Shown here: in pieces, positions 8,334-16,658 of the stretch
Position numbering within the stretch: the first letter of the stretch is position 1
Layout: every line of letters begins with the position of its first letter
Source of the DNA: CBETVX01 sp965539935
GTDB taxonomy: Bacteria; Bacillota; Clostridia; Peptostreptococcales; Caminicellaceae
DNA length: 31,655 nt
Assembly (NCBI GenBank): GCA_965539935.1
Contig: CBETVX010000032.1
Coordinates: 1 to 31,655 of the forward strand
Reading direction: 5' to 3'
Notes under the pieces: generated by a model
The model's database searches: none
Told to the model about the DNA's origin: nothing
Seen by the model: only the letters and a program-made list of their open reading frames with translations
Position numbers and translations under genes: made by a program

Positions 8334-9152
8334 TTATACCCCTGTCCCCTGATCTATTTTCTTTTTTATAATAACGTCCATATTCATAAATTCTGTAGGT
8401 GAATATTTTATATAATTTTTAAAGACTTGGGAAAAATATTTATACTCAGAAAACCCTACTTTTTCAGCTATTTCATAGATTTTATCATTACTGTTTTGTA
8501 TTCTTATTAAGGCTTCTTGAATTCTATATTTGTTTAAAAACTCATTAAAGGTATGTCCAGTTTCTTTTTTGAATTTTTTGCTCAGATAAGATGGACTTAC
8601 TCCTACCTTTTCAGAGATTTCTTCTACTGTTATTTTTCTATTATAATTATTGATGATAATATCCACAGTATCTGCTATATATTTCGATTTAAAATTAGAT
8701 TTATCAAGATAAAAATCAAAATCAAATATTTCAAACTCTGATAGGTCTTTTATTTGTTCTTGTATTTTTTCAAGGACAGATTTTTTCTTTATTTTATTTT
8801 TTAATCTAATAACAATTTCCGCTAACTCTTTTTCATCTATAGGCTTTAAAAGGAAGTCAGAAACGCCTAGTTTTATTGCCTGTTTAGCATATTCAAATTC
8901 AGCATATCCACTTATAATAATAGTCTCAAAAAATCTATTCTCTATTTTTTTTAACATCTCAATTCCATTGAGTATAGGCATTTTTATATCTGTTATAACA
9001 ATATCGGGTTTTAAACTATTGATTTTATTTATTCCTTCTTTACCATTGGAGGCTTCACCAACTACAACACAATCATATTCCAACCAATTAAATGTATAGG
9101 CTATGCCTTTTCTAATAAGGTCCTCATCCTCTATCACAATGACCTTGTACAC
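8334..9152 (-). CDS. YesN/HptR-type response regulator, receiver plus AraC HTH
   Basis: 272-residue DNA-binding response regulator. The receiver domain at 1-120 has acidic residues at 9-11, the phosphoacceptor D55 in IVITDIKMP, and K107 in the LLKPID segment. A linker is followed by two AraC-type helix-turn-helix motifs (about 165-262): ITVEEISEKVGVSPSYLSKKF and IYEIAEKVGFSEYKYFSQVF. The start is the GTG at 9152; its GGAG ribosome site lies within the last codons of the upstream kinase gene, so the two are translationally coupled. It is the last gene of the transporter-sensor operon. Proteins of this type bind paired direct repeats. The best candidate site in the window is the 21-bp-spaced TTGGAT repeat at the operon promoter (17796-17830), which would close an autoregulatory loop. 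Confidence 0.93.
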   Translation of the reverse strand: MYKVIVIEDEDLIRKGIAYTFNWLEYDCVVVGEASNGKEGINKINSLKPDIVITDIKMPILNGIEMLKKIENRFFETIIISGYAEFEYAKQAIKLGVSDFLLKPIDEKELAEIVIRLKNKIKKKSVLEKIQEQIKDLSEFEIFDFDFYLDKSNFKSKYIADTVDIIINNYNRKITVEEISEKVGVSPSYLSKKFKKETGHTFNEFLNKYRIQEALIRIQNSNDKIYEIAEKVGFSEYKYFSQVFKNYIKYSPTEFMNMDVIIKKKIDQGTGV

Positions 9153-9156
9153 AATA

Positions 9157-10842
9157 TCACTCCATTTCTATTGGCAATCTTATAGATATTTTTGTTCCCA
9201 CACCTTTTTTACTTTCTATATTCATTCCATAATCATCTCCATAGAGTAGTTTAATTCTTCTATAGACATTATTTAACCCGATTCTTTGTTTTGCAATATT
9301 ATTATTTTTTAACTGCTCGACAATCTCCTTTAACTTTGCTTCCTCAATTCCTTCTCCGTTATCTTCTATCTCTAGATAAAGAACATCTTTTATATATATA
9401 TCTATTTTAATCCAAAGGTTTTCTTTGGTAACATATCCATGATTAATACAGTTTTCAACCAAAGGCTGTAATATCAGCTTTGGAACTTTACATTTTTGGG
9501 CTTCTTCTTGTATATTTATAGTGTATTCCAATCTCTGATTAAACCTATATTTTTGTATCATAAAATAATTCTTTAAATAATTAAGATCTTCCTCTAAAGA
9601 TATTTTTTTTTCTTCATAATTTATACTGTATCTTAGTATATTGGCAAAGCTAATAACAATATCTACAGATTTTTTTTGATCTATTCTAATCATATATTTT
9701 AATGTTTCTAATGTATTAAAAATAAAATGAGGATTGATTTGTGCTTCTAATTGCATTATTTCTGATAATCTATTGCGATTTATTAATTCATTATTTTTTT
9801 TAATCTGTATATTTAAATCTACAAGCATTTTATTAAAATGATTGGCTATTTGCTCAAAGGCATCATTTGAGTTAATGGATACAAAGGCATTTAAATCACC
9901 TTTTTGAGCTTTATTTATACCTTCTATAAGCAATTCTATTGATTTTGTCTTTTTAGCTGATACATATTTTGATACTATCACTGTTATAATGGATAGGGCT
10001 ATAAATATAAAAGTCAAAAAACTGATACTGACCTTTGTAAGATTCTCTATGAATTCCAATTCCGTTAATGTGTAAATAATAATTTCATCATCAATAATAG
10101 AAGTTTTATAGAAAAAATATGATTTATCTAAAAATTCCACCCTATTATTTACGGCATTTCTAAGGGTGAATTTTCCTATATCATCACCAACTAAGCTATT
10201 GGTACTTATTATTATATTATTATATTTATCGGTAACAACAATAATATCTACATTACTATTATCAATTAATTTATTTAAATCCGACTCTAAAATATCAAAT
10301 ACTAAATAACCTGTAACTCTACCATAGCTAATCATAGCTTTTCCAATCGAATAAATAGTTCTTTTGTTTCCATCTATTTGAATTTTATTACTCATCATCA
10401 CAATTTCATCTGGTCTAGCTTTTAATTGTTTAAACAATCCCTTAAAAAATAGGTCCGAACCATTATAGGGCGATTCACTATAATTATTTGTAAGCAATGT
10501 TTTACCATCAAGACTTACAATATAAAATATACTTCTAATCTGGGAATTATTTATGAAATCATATAATATTTCATATACCTCTGAAATATTATTGTCAAAC
10601 ATTATAAATCGATTAATAGCTTCACTTTTTTCAAAACTTAATATTTTATCACTATAATTTTGAAACTCTTCTTTTATAAAGGAACCCGCTTCATAATTGG
10701 ATTCAATATTTTTTTTCTTAATATTATAATTAGAATAAAAAACTAAAAAGGCATATACCAATATAACGCTTAACAATATAAAGCTAATGCCATATATAAT
10801 AAATATCTTTCTTATTTCATCTCTATAAAAATTTTTTTCCAA
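9157..10842 (-). CDS. YesM/HptS-type membrane sensor histidine kinase
   Basis: 561 residues. TM1 at about 14-36 and TM2 at 271-291 enclose an extracytoplasmic region of about 230 residues, probably of dCache type. A HAMP linker at about 292-345 follows, then the His_kinase domain with QAQINPHFIFNTLE (phosphoacceptor H372). The ATPase domain has the N-box LQPLVENCINHG (458-469) and EDNGEGI (493-499). It would autophosphorylate in response to an outside signal and pass phosphate to the response regulator encoded 4 bp downstream. The start is TTG at 10842, seven bases after GAGGG. It sits directly after a binding-protein-like lipoprotein gene, the arrangement known from HptA-HptS-HptR of Staphylococcus aureus, where the lipoprotein presents hexose phosphate information to the kinase. 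The match is by gene order and domain type. Confidence 0.94.
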   Translation of the reverse strand: MEKNFYRDEIRKIFIIYGISFILLSVILVYAFLVFYSNYNIKKKNIESNYEAGSFIKEEFQNYSDKILSFEKSEAINRFIMFDNNISEVYEILYDFINNSQIRSIFYIVSLDGKTLLTNNYSESPYNGSDLFFKGLFKQLKARPDEIVMMSNKIQIDGNKRTIYSIGKAMISYGRVTGYLVFDILESDLNKLIDNSNVDIIVVTDKYNNIIISTNSLVGDDIGKFTLRNAVNNRVEFLDKSYFFYKTSIIDDEIIIYTLTELEFIENLTKVSISFLTFIFIALSIITVIVSKYVSAKKTKSIELLIEGINKAQKGDLNAFVSINSNDAFEQIANHFNKMLVDLNIQIKKNNELINRNRLSEIMQLEAQINPHFIFNTLETLKYMIRIDQKKSVDIVISFANILRYSINYEEKKISLEEDLNYLKNYFMIQKYRFNQRLEYTINIQEEAQKCKVPKLILQPLVENCINHGYVTKENLWIKIDIYIKDVLYLEIEDNGEGIEEAKLKEIVEQLKNNNIAKQRIGLNNVYRRIKLLYGDDYGMNIESKKGVGTKISIRLPIEME

Positions 10843-10857
10843 AGTTTAGCCCTCGCT

Positions 10858-11883
10858 TTAATTCTCTTCTCCATTAATCAACTTAAATAGATAGTTAAAT
10901 TTATTCAAAATTCTATCTTTATTTTCTCTAGTCCAATCTATATCATCACGAATAATATTCATTTCATCATAGGGTTTTAACCCAAGGGAAAGAGGTATGT
11001 CCTTTCTCACTGACCTCCCATTTAGTTCATTTGAAATAAAACTTTGTGTCTCCTTCTCTGTTAAAAAATCTATGAATTTCTTTCCATTCTTAATGTTCTT
11101 AGCATTTTTTATAAGTGCTATTCCATCGGGCTTAATAATAGTACCCTCTACTGGATATATTATTTCTATAGGAGCACCCAGTTTTAAATATTTTGCTGCT
11201 GCTCCTTCAAAGGTGAGTCCCACTGGATATTGTCCATCAGCAACTCCCTTATAAACCTGTAAAGAGTTATCTAATAAATTTCCATCCAATTGGAATATAA
11301 ATCTTTCAACATAATTCCAACCATTATCGGGATTACCATTGCCCATAGCATATAATTGATTTATGAGATGTTCAAAGGAGGAAGATGATTTATTAGGGTT
11401 TGCAAAGGCTATCTTGCCTTTTAAATCTTTTTGTAACAAATCTTCATATCCTCTAATACTTATATCTCCAATAATATTTTTATTAACCATTATTATACTG
11501 GGAACAGCTGTAAAGGCAGTTATATAGCCTTCTTCATTCCTATATATGAAATCATCTTCATTTTTTGAGAAATAGGGCTCAAAAAATTCTTTTTTAGTAT
11601 TGAGCATAGAAATAGAACCTCCCCAAAGAACATCTCCATAGGGGTTATCTTTTTCATTTTCTACCCTTTCTAAAAGTTCTCCTGTAGCTGCAACTATAAC
11701 TTCAACAGCTATATCAGTTTCATTCTCAAACTCACTAATTATTGGATCAATAAACTCAAGGGGATGAGGGCAATATACAACTAAACTCTCTTGTTTTAAA
11801 TTCATATCATAGTTATTACAAGATACAGCTAATGGGATAAACATAAAAATAATTACTATTAAACCGATTATTTTAAACTTCAT
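10858..11883 (-). CDS. HptA-like solute-binding lipoprotein, probable co-sensor
   Basis: 341-residue secreted lipoprotein: signal peptide at 1-21 with lipobox LAVSC (lipidated C22), then a periplasmic-binding-protein fold of the iron/phosphonate/sugar-phosphate class (opening LVVYCPHPLEFIDPIISEFE, later VLWGGS, then AFANPNKSSSSFEHL). It is clearly related to the binding protein at 16659-17735 but diverged, and it is encoded next to the sensor kinase rather than the permease. I infer that it senses ligand for the kinase, as HptA does in S. aureus, rather than feeding the transporter; it could do both. ATG at 11883 follows GAGGAG with a spacing of seven. A possible internal promoter precedes it. 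The substrate is not provable from the sequence; ferric iron, phosphonates and phosphorylated sugars are all known in this superfamily. Confidence 0.9.
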   Translation of the reverse strand: MKFKIIGLIVIIFMFIPLAVSCNNYDMNLKQESLVVYCPHPLEFIDPIISEFENETDIAVEVIVAATGELLERVENEKDNPYGDVLWGGSISMLNTKKEFFEPYFSKNEDDFIYRNEEGYITAFTAVPSIIMVNKNIIGDISIRGYEDLLQKDLKGKIAFANPNKSSSSFEHLINQLYAMGNGNPDNGWNYVERFIFQLDGNLLDNSLQVYKGVADGQYPVGLTFEGAAAKYLKLGAPIEIIYPVEGTIIKPDGIALIKNAKNIKNGKKFIDFLTEKETQSFISNELNGRSVRKDIPLSLGLKPYDEMNIIRDDIDWTRENKDRILNKFNYLFKLINGEEN

Positions 11884-11924
11884 TAGCTTTCTCCTCGTTA
11901 AATATTTTAATAAATCTAATGGTA

Positions 11925-11954
11925 ATTATATTATAATATAACTATTCTCATCAA
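11925..11954 (-). promoter_or_regulatory. Possible internal promoter for the sensor genes
   Basis: Minus strand TTGATG (11954-11949), 18-bp spacer, TATAAT (11930-11925) in the 81-bp gap before the HptA-like gene. The region is very AT-rich, so a chance match is possible. It would let the sensor genes be expressed before the transporter operon is induced. Confidence 0.4.
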
Positions 11955-11964
11955 ATAAATCTAT

Positions 11965-12660
11965 TTACTTTCTTGAAAAGGATATAATATCTTCTATTTT
12001 AGATAGTTCTTGTATAATTTTGTTTTGATTTCTAAAAAATCCAAAGTAGAGAACAAACCTTATACTATTGATGTCCTTTTCCTTTGAATTTAATATTTTA
12101 ATATCTCTAACTTGTACATTATATTTTTCAAAGAATGATAACATTTTTTCAATAAAAATGTTGTTTTCTGTTTTATAATCTATATCAAGATATATTTGAT
12201 ATTTTTTATTTAATGCCCTTGACTCAAATGTTTTCAAAAAAATCACAACAAATATTACACTTATTCCAGATATGATTGCAATCCTATAATAACCTAAGCC
12301 TATTGCAAGTCCTATGCAAGCAACTACCCAAATTGTTGTGGCAGTAGTTAACCCTTTTACTGATCCCTTGTCAAAAATAATAGTTCCTGCTCCTAGAAAA
12401 CCAACACCTGTAACTACCTGAGCTACTATTCTTCCTAAATCTACTTTCAATGCAGCAGCTAATTGAGGATATTTTAATATAATTTCCTTTGTATCTTCAA
12501 ACATATGAATCTGTATTAAAGAAACTACAGTTGCTCCAATACATACTAATGTATGGGTGATAAAACCAGCAGGTCTGTTTTTCATCTCTCTCTCATATCC
12601 AATAAATCCACCAATACAAATTGCTAAAATAATTCTAATAATAATATCTTTAATTCCCAT
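11965..12660 (-). CDS. MgtC/SapB family membrane protein
   Basis: 231 residues. The N-terminal half has about five membrane helices with the family motifs IGGFIGYEREMKNRPAGFITHTLV and GVGFLGAGTIIF followed by GLTTATTIWV. The C-terminal portion from about 150 is soluble and ACT-like. In enteric bacteria and mycobacteria, MgtC affects Mg2+ and phosphate homeostasis and ATP synthase activity; its direct activity is still debated. Here it lies between the ATPase genes and the sensor genes of a transporter operon, an unusual place. Because it is co-transcribed with a putative organophosphate importer, a role in adjusting phosphate or Mg2+ balance during import is an attractive guess. No ribosome site stands close to the ATG at 12660; the nearest SD is 55 bases upstream, before a 17-bp hairpin (see 12691-12721). 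Confidence 0.92.
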   Translation of the reverse strand: MGIKDIIIRIILAICIGGFIGYEREMKNRPAGFITHTLVCIGATVVSLIQIHMFEDTKEIILKYPQLAAALKVDLGRIVAQVVTGVGFLGAGTIIFDKGSVKGLTTATTIWVVACIGLAIGLGYYRIAIISGISVIFVVIFLKTFESRALNKKYQIYLDIDYKTENNIFIEKMLSFFEKYNVQVRDIKILNSKEKDINSIRFVLYFGFFRNQNKIIQELSKIEDIISFSRK

Positions 12661-12672
12661 AATTTTATCTAC

Positions 12673-12710
12673 TATAAATGGATAATATATTTATATATTA
12701 TCCATTTATA
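12673..12710 (-). promoter_or_regulatory. Perfect 17-bp hairpin in the mgtC-like leader
   Basis: Arms 12673-12689 and 12694-12710 are perfectly complementary, with a 4-base loop. The hairpin occupies most of the 61-bp gap before the MgtC-like gene. It has no U-tract after it on the minus strand and so is not a normal terminator. It separates the only good Shine-Dalgarno sequence from the mgtC start, so a role in translation control or mRNA stability is plausible. Confidence 0.7.
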
Positions 12711-12721
12711 ATAAACCCTCC
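12691..12721 (-). other. SD plus 4-codon leader ORF (MDNI) upstream of mgtC-like gene
   Basis: On the minus strand AAGGAGGG, overlapping the stop of the upstream ATPase gene, is followed after 10 bases by ATG GAT AAT ATA TAA (12705-12691). That is a complete 4-codon reading frame inside the hairpin, ending 30 bases before the mgtC ATG. Salmonella mgtC is controlled by short leader ORFs, which makes this suggestive. Such a short frame can also arise by chance. Confidence 0.35.
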
Positions 12722-13792
12722 TTAATTTAATCTATGAAGCGATTTCCATAAAAAGCCAAAGTATACATGTTCCCCTACTTTGTATCTTTTGTTTTCCCGT
12801 ATATTTGGTGAAATAATAGTTATAATATTTTTTTTCCATTCAATCAAATATTCTACTGTTGCTCCAAAATAAGTTTTTTGAATTAATTTCCCCATGTACA
12901 TATTAATATCTAATTGTATTTGTTCAGGTCTAATTAAAAAAGATATTTCTTCACCGATCTTTTTATTACATTTACCACTAAAAGTGAATTGAATGCCACC
13001 AATTTTCAAACTGTATTTTTTATCATTTTTACTTACAATATATCCCGATATTATATTAGCTTTACCCATAAATCTTCCAACAAAAGCATTTATTGGTTTT
13101 TGATATATTATCTTTGGTGTACCGAATTGTTCTATTTTTCCATCTCGCATGACAATTATACGGTCTGAAATTCCTAATGCTTCCTTCTGGTCATGGGTTA
13201 CATACAGGGTCGTTGTCCCTATCTTTTTCTGTAGTTGTCGTATTTCTTCTCTCATATATTTTCTTTGATTATAATCGAGATTAGAAAAAGGTTCATCAAA
13301 TAAAAGTATACTGGGCTCCACTACTAAAGTTCTAGCAAGAGCAACCCTTTGTTTTTGGCCCCCTGATAATTCATGGGGAAACCGATGCTCTAGTTCTTTA
13401 ATATTTAATAAATCTATTACTTTTCGTACCTTACTTTCAATCTCAATATTATCTTTCTTTCTTATTCTAAGACCATATGCAATATTTTCATAGACATTTA
13501 GATGTGGAAATAATGTAGAATTTTGAAATACTAATGCAGAATCCCTTTCCTTTGGTCCTAAGTGGTTCACAAGTTCCTTCCCTATATATACATCTCCACT
13601 ACTATTTTCTTCAAAACCTGCAATTATTCTAAGAACAGTAGTTTTGCCACATCCTGAAGGCCCTAAAAGGGTTACAAACTCTCCTGGTTTTATTGTGAAA
13701 GAAATATTTTTAATAGCATCAATCTTAATATTTTCTGATATAAAAAATGATTTGCTAATATTTTTTACAATTAACTTTTTAGGAGCTTTCAT
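12722..13792 (-). CDS. ABC transporter ATP-binding protein 2 (FbpC/PotA type)
   Basis: 356-residue cytoplasmic ATPase of the CUT/ferric/phosphonate class. Walker A GPSGCGKTT, Q-loop VFQNSTLFPH, signature LSGGQKQR, Walker B ILLFDEP, D-loop SNLD and the H-loop in VTHDQ are all intact. A C-terminal regulatory TOBE-like region follows (about 240-356). It resembles the neighbouring ATPase throughout, so the two probably arose by duplication. With one fused double permease and two ATPase genes in the operon, a heterodimeric nucleotide-binding pair is likely. ATG at 13792 follows AGAGGTGGG at a short spacing, 20 bp after the stop of the first ATPase. Confidence 0.93.
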   Translation of the reverse strand: MKAPKKLIVKNISKSFFISENIKIDAIKNISFTIKPGEFVTLLGPSGCGKTTVLRIIAGFEENSSGDVYIGKELVNHLGPKERDSALVFQNSTLFPHLNVYENIAYGLRIRKKDNIEIESKVRKVIDLLNIKELEHRFPHELSGGQKQRVALARTLVVEPSILLFDEPFSNLDYNQRKYMREEIRQLQKKIGTTTLYVTHDQKEALGISDRIIVMRDGKIEQFGTPKIIYQKPINAFVGRFMGKANIISGYIVSKNDKKYSLKIGGIQFTFSGKCNKKIGEEISFLIRPEQIQLDINMYMGKLIQKTYFGATVEYLIEWKKNIITIISPNIRENKRYKVGEHVYFGFLWKSLHRLN

Positions 13793-13812
13793 AACCCACC
13801 TCTTAATCTATA

Positions 13813-14880
13813 TTACAATATATGTAATACTTTTTCGTTAAAGCCTAATACCATATCTTCATTTATATCATATATTTTTTTGCCTATTGGATTATTCTCT
13901 GCAATTTCAAGTTTTTGTCCATAAAAATCAACACAATATTCATGATTCTGTCCCATAAACACGCTCTTTTCAACCTTTACACGATGTTCATCTTTACCAA
14001 TAATTACACCCTCTGGGCGAAGTACTATTTTCACTTCTTGACCAATTTTTACTTCCTTATATACCTTTATATTATAATCAACACCTTGTATATCACATAT
14101 GGCTATATCATTATTTATGCTTTTAACCTTCCCCTTTAGTATATTGGCTTTCCCAATAAAATTAGCTACAAATTCATTTACCGGTCTTTGATATATTTCT
14201 TCTGGGCTACCCACCTGCTCAATAATACCGGCATTCATGATAACAACTTTATCTGATAATGCCATTGCCTCCTCTTGATCATGAGTTACATATATAGAAG
14301 TAATTCCTACTTCTTTTTGTAATTTTCTTATTTCATCTCTCATATGAATTCTTAATTTTGCATCAAGATTAGAAAGGGGTTCGTCGAATAGTAATACCCC
14401 TGACTCCATTACTAAGGCTCTTGCAAGGGATACCCTTTGCTGTTGTCCCCCAGACATTTGGGACGGAACTCTTGAGGCGAAATCTTCCATTTTCATAAGT
14501 TTTAAAATTTTAGCTACCCTTTGCTTTATCTCGTCCTTAGGTCTTTTTTGAATTTTCAATCCATAGGCTATATTTTCAAAAACATTCATATGAGGGAATA
14601 ATGCATAGTTTTGAAACACCATGGCAGTATCTCTTTTATCAGGAGTTTTACTTGCCACATCTTCATCTCCTATATATATTTTTCCTTCTGTTGGCATTTC
14701 GAAACCTGCTATCATTCTTAATGTGGTTGTTTTTCCACATCCTGATGGTCCAAGTATAGTAACAAATTCTCCTGGTTCAATATTTAAATCAATATTTTTT
14801 ACTGCAACAACCTTTTGGTCTTTATTTGTAATAAATGTTTTATTTAAATTTTCCAACTTTACTCTTTTAGCCGTCTTCAT
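13813..14880 (-). CDS. ABC transporter ATP-binding protein 1 (FbpC/AfuC/PotA type)
   Basis: 355-residue ATPase. Walker A GPSGCGKTT, Q-loop VFQNYALFPH, signature MSGGQQQR, Walker B VLLFDEP, SNLD and VTHDQ are present; a TOBE-type C-terminus follows. It powers the permease encoded immediately upstream. A longer reading from 14901 is possible, but the ATG at 14880 lies one base after the permease stop. It has GGAGAGGG, embedded in the permease's last codons, eight bases before it, so I take 14880: a tightly coupled pair. The sequence is closer to the family consensus than ATPase 2, so this may be the ancestral subunit. The likely substrate class is discussed under the binding protein. Confidence 0.94.
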   Translation of the reverse strand: MKTAKRVKLENLNKTFITNKDQKVVAVKNIDLNIEPGEFVTILGPSGCGKTTTLRMIAGFEMPTEGKIYIGDEDVASKTPDKRDTAMVFQNYALFPHMNVFENIAYGLKIQKRPKDEIKQRVAKILKLMKMEDFASRVPSQMSGGQQQRVSLARALVMESGVLLFDEPLSNLDAKLRIHMRDEIRKLQKEVGITSIYVTHDQEEAMALSDKVVIMNAGIIEQVGSPEEIYQRPVNEFVANFIGKANILKGKVKSINNDIAICDIQGVDYNIKVYKEVKIGQEVKIVLRPEGVIIGKDEHRVKVEKSVFMGQNHEYCVDFYGQKLEIAENNPIGKKIYDINEDMVLGFNEKVLHIL

Positions 14881-14881
14881 T

Positions 14882-16585
14882 TTATCTACCCTCTCCATCA
14901 CTTAAATTAATTCCCATTCTTGATAAAGTAAATTGCATTATTGATACTACAAATCCAACGATAATAATCAAAATTGTAGAATAAGCAGAAGCAACACCAA
15001 TTTTTCCTACATCTATTTGGCTCATAATAGCAGCAGTTAGGAGATTATACTTTGCTGATACCAAAAAGATTACAGTACTTACTAAAGTCATACTTCTTAC
15101 AAAGGTATATGTCAACCCACTAAAAAAGGCTGGTTTTATCATAGGAATGGTCACTGAAGTAAATACCTTTTTACTTGAAGCCCCCAGAACGCTTGCAGCT
15201 TCTTCTATAGATGGATCAATTTGTTGTAATGAAGCAATACCAGATCTTATCCCTATTGGCATACTTCTCATTATGAATGCAATAATTAGTATTGTAGCTG
15301 TTCCAGTCAATACAAGGGGTTTAGTATTAAATGAAAGTACATATCCTAGTCCTATAACTGTTCCCGGTATAGCTATAGCCAGCATAGTAGTCCCTTCAAT
15401 GAAAGATCTACCTATGAATCTTTTTCTTACAACTAAAAATGCAATAATCATAGCCAAAATACCACTAATTGGTGTAGCTGCTAAAGCAAGCATAGTTGTA
15501 TCAATAATAGGCTTCATACCCAAATTGAAAACATATTTATAATGATTGAGGGAGAGTGAATAATCAGCACCCCATAATTTTATAAAAGAACCTATTGGAA
15601 CTAAAACATATAATAGCCCAACAAAAAGACTAATACCTAATATAATATAATAAATTGGCTTCGTTATTTTTGGAGAATCAATTAGTTCTCTTTCCCTTGA
15701 AGCCTTACCTGTAACTGTAATATATGATTTCTTACTAACATAATATTTTTGCAATGTGAAAAGGATAACAGAGATAGATAGGAGCATAATTGCAAGGGCA
15801 GTTCCGCCGCCTATATCATAATTACCTATCCCTTGAAGATAAATTTGAATAGCTAATGTAGTATAATTACCTCCAATTACCATTGGATTTCCAAAATCAG
15901 CTATTGACTGTATGAATACTAATAAAAAGGCATTTGCTAATCCTGGAACCATCAGAGGTAATGTGATAGTCTTAAAGACTTCAAATCTAGATGCCCCTAG
16001 ATCCCTAGCTGCTTCTTCAACAGAAGGATCTATACTTTTTAATAGACCAACTAATAGAAGATATGCAACTGGAAAAAAAGTTAACGTCTGTACAATTACA
16101 AGACCTTTAAGTCCATATATATCTGCATTTCTCATGCCAAGTATACCCCTTGTGATAAATCCATTACGACCAAATAATAATATGGTTGATAATGCAATAA
16201 CAAAGGGTGGTGAAATCATAGGTAAAATTGCTATTGCATTAAATATCTTCTTGCTTCTAATCTTTAAATATGCAGAAGCATAGGCAAATAAAAATCCTAT
16301 AGCTGTAGATAAAACACTTACAATAAATCCAAGAATAATAGTGTTTTTAACTATACTTATTGTAGAATCCATACCGAATATATTCTTATAGTGTTGTAAA
16401 GATAATTTACCATCATAAAATAAACTCTCACTCAAAATTTTAATTAAGGGATATAAAATAAATAAGAATACGAGAATAATAATACTTATTATAGTGAACA
16501 TTAGAACAGGATCACGCATGTTTTTCTTAATGTTCTCAACTTCATTTATTGCTTTAATACCTAGTTTGCTTTTAATATCCAACAT
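14882..16585 (-). CDS. Fused double permease of an AfuB/FbpB-type ABC transporter
   Basis: 567-residue membrane protein with two homologous halves of about six helices each. Each half carries the cytoplasmic loop that contacts an ATPase: EEAARDLGASRFEVFKTITLP in half one (21 residues, key residues E-A-A, G, LP) and EEAASVLGASSKKVFTSVTIP in half two. This fused arrangement is standard for ferric, phosphonate and sugar-phosphate importers of the FbpB/AfuB class. ATG at 16585 follows AAGGGGGCTT. A strong hairpin separates it from the binding-protein gene upstream, which would lower its expression relative to the binding protein. Confidence 0.94.
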   Translation of the reverse strand: MLDIKSKLGIKAINEVENIKKNMRDPVLMFTIISIIILVFLFILYPLIKILSESLFYDGKLSLQHYKNIFGMDSTISIVKNTIILGFIVSVLSTAIGFLFAYASAYLKIRSKKIFNAIAILPMISPPFVIALSTILLFGRNGFITRGILGMRNADIYGLKGLVIVQTLTFFPVAYLLLVGLLKSIDPSVEEAARDLGASRFEVFKTITLPLMVPGLANAFLLVFIQSIADFGNPMVIGGNYTTLAIQIYLQGIGNYDIGGGTALAIMLLSISVILFTLQKYYVSKKSYITVTGKASRERELIDSPKITKPIYYIILGISLFVGLLYVLVPIGSFIKLWGADYSLSLNHYKYVFNLGMKPIIDTTMLALAATPISGILAMIIAFLVVRKRFIGRSFIEGTTMLAIAIPGTVIGLGYVLSFNTKPLVLTGTATILIIAFIMRSMPIGIRSGIASLQQIDPSIEEAASVLGASSKKVFTSVTIPMIKPAFFSGLTYTFVRSMTLVSTVIFLVSAKYNLLTAAIMSQIDVGKIGVASAYSTILIIIVGFVVSIMQFTLSRMGINLSDGEGR

Positions 16586-16609
16586 AAGCCCCCTTCTTTA
16601 TTTTGTTAA

Positions 16610-16644
16610 AAAGAATCCATGGGCTGTTAAGCCATGGATTCTTT
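16610..16644 (-). terminator. Attenuator hairpin between binding protein and permease
   Basis: Perfect 13-bp stem (16610-16622 with 16632-16644) and 9-base loop; on the minus strand the descending arm runs into CTTTTTAAC. It looks like a partial terminator or mRNA stabiliser in the 73-bp gap. Such elements commonly keep binding-protein transcripts more abundant than those of downstream transport genes. Confidence 0.8.
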
Positions 16645-16658
16645 AAATCATTTATGCT

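Noticed and set aside
14621..14905. Plus-strand ORFs opposite the ABC genes (also 15147-15542, 15912-16283 and similar)
   Set aside because: They are mirror frames of long conserved genes, have no ribosome sites and no family resemblance.
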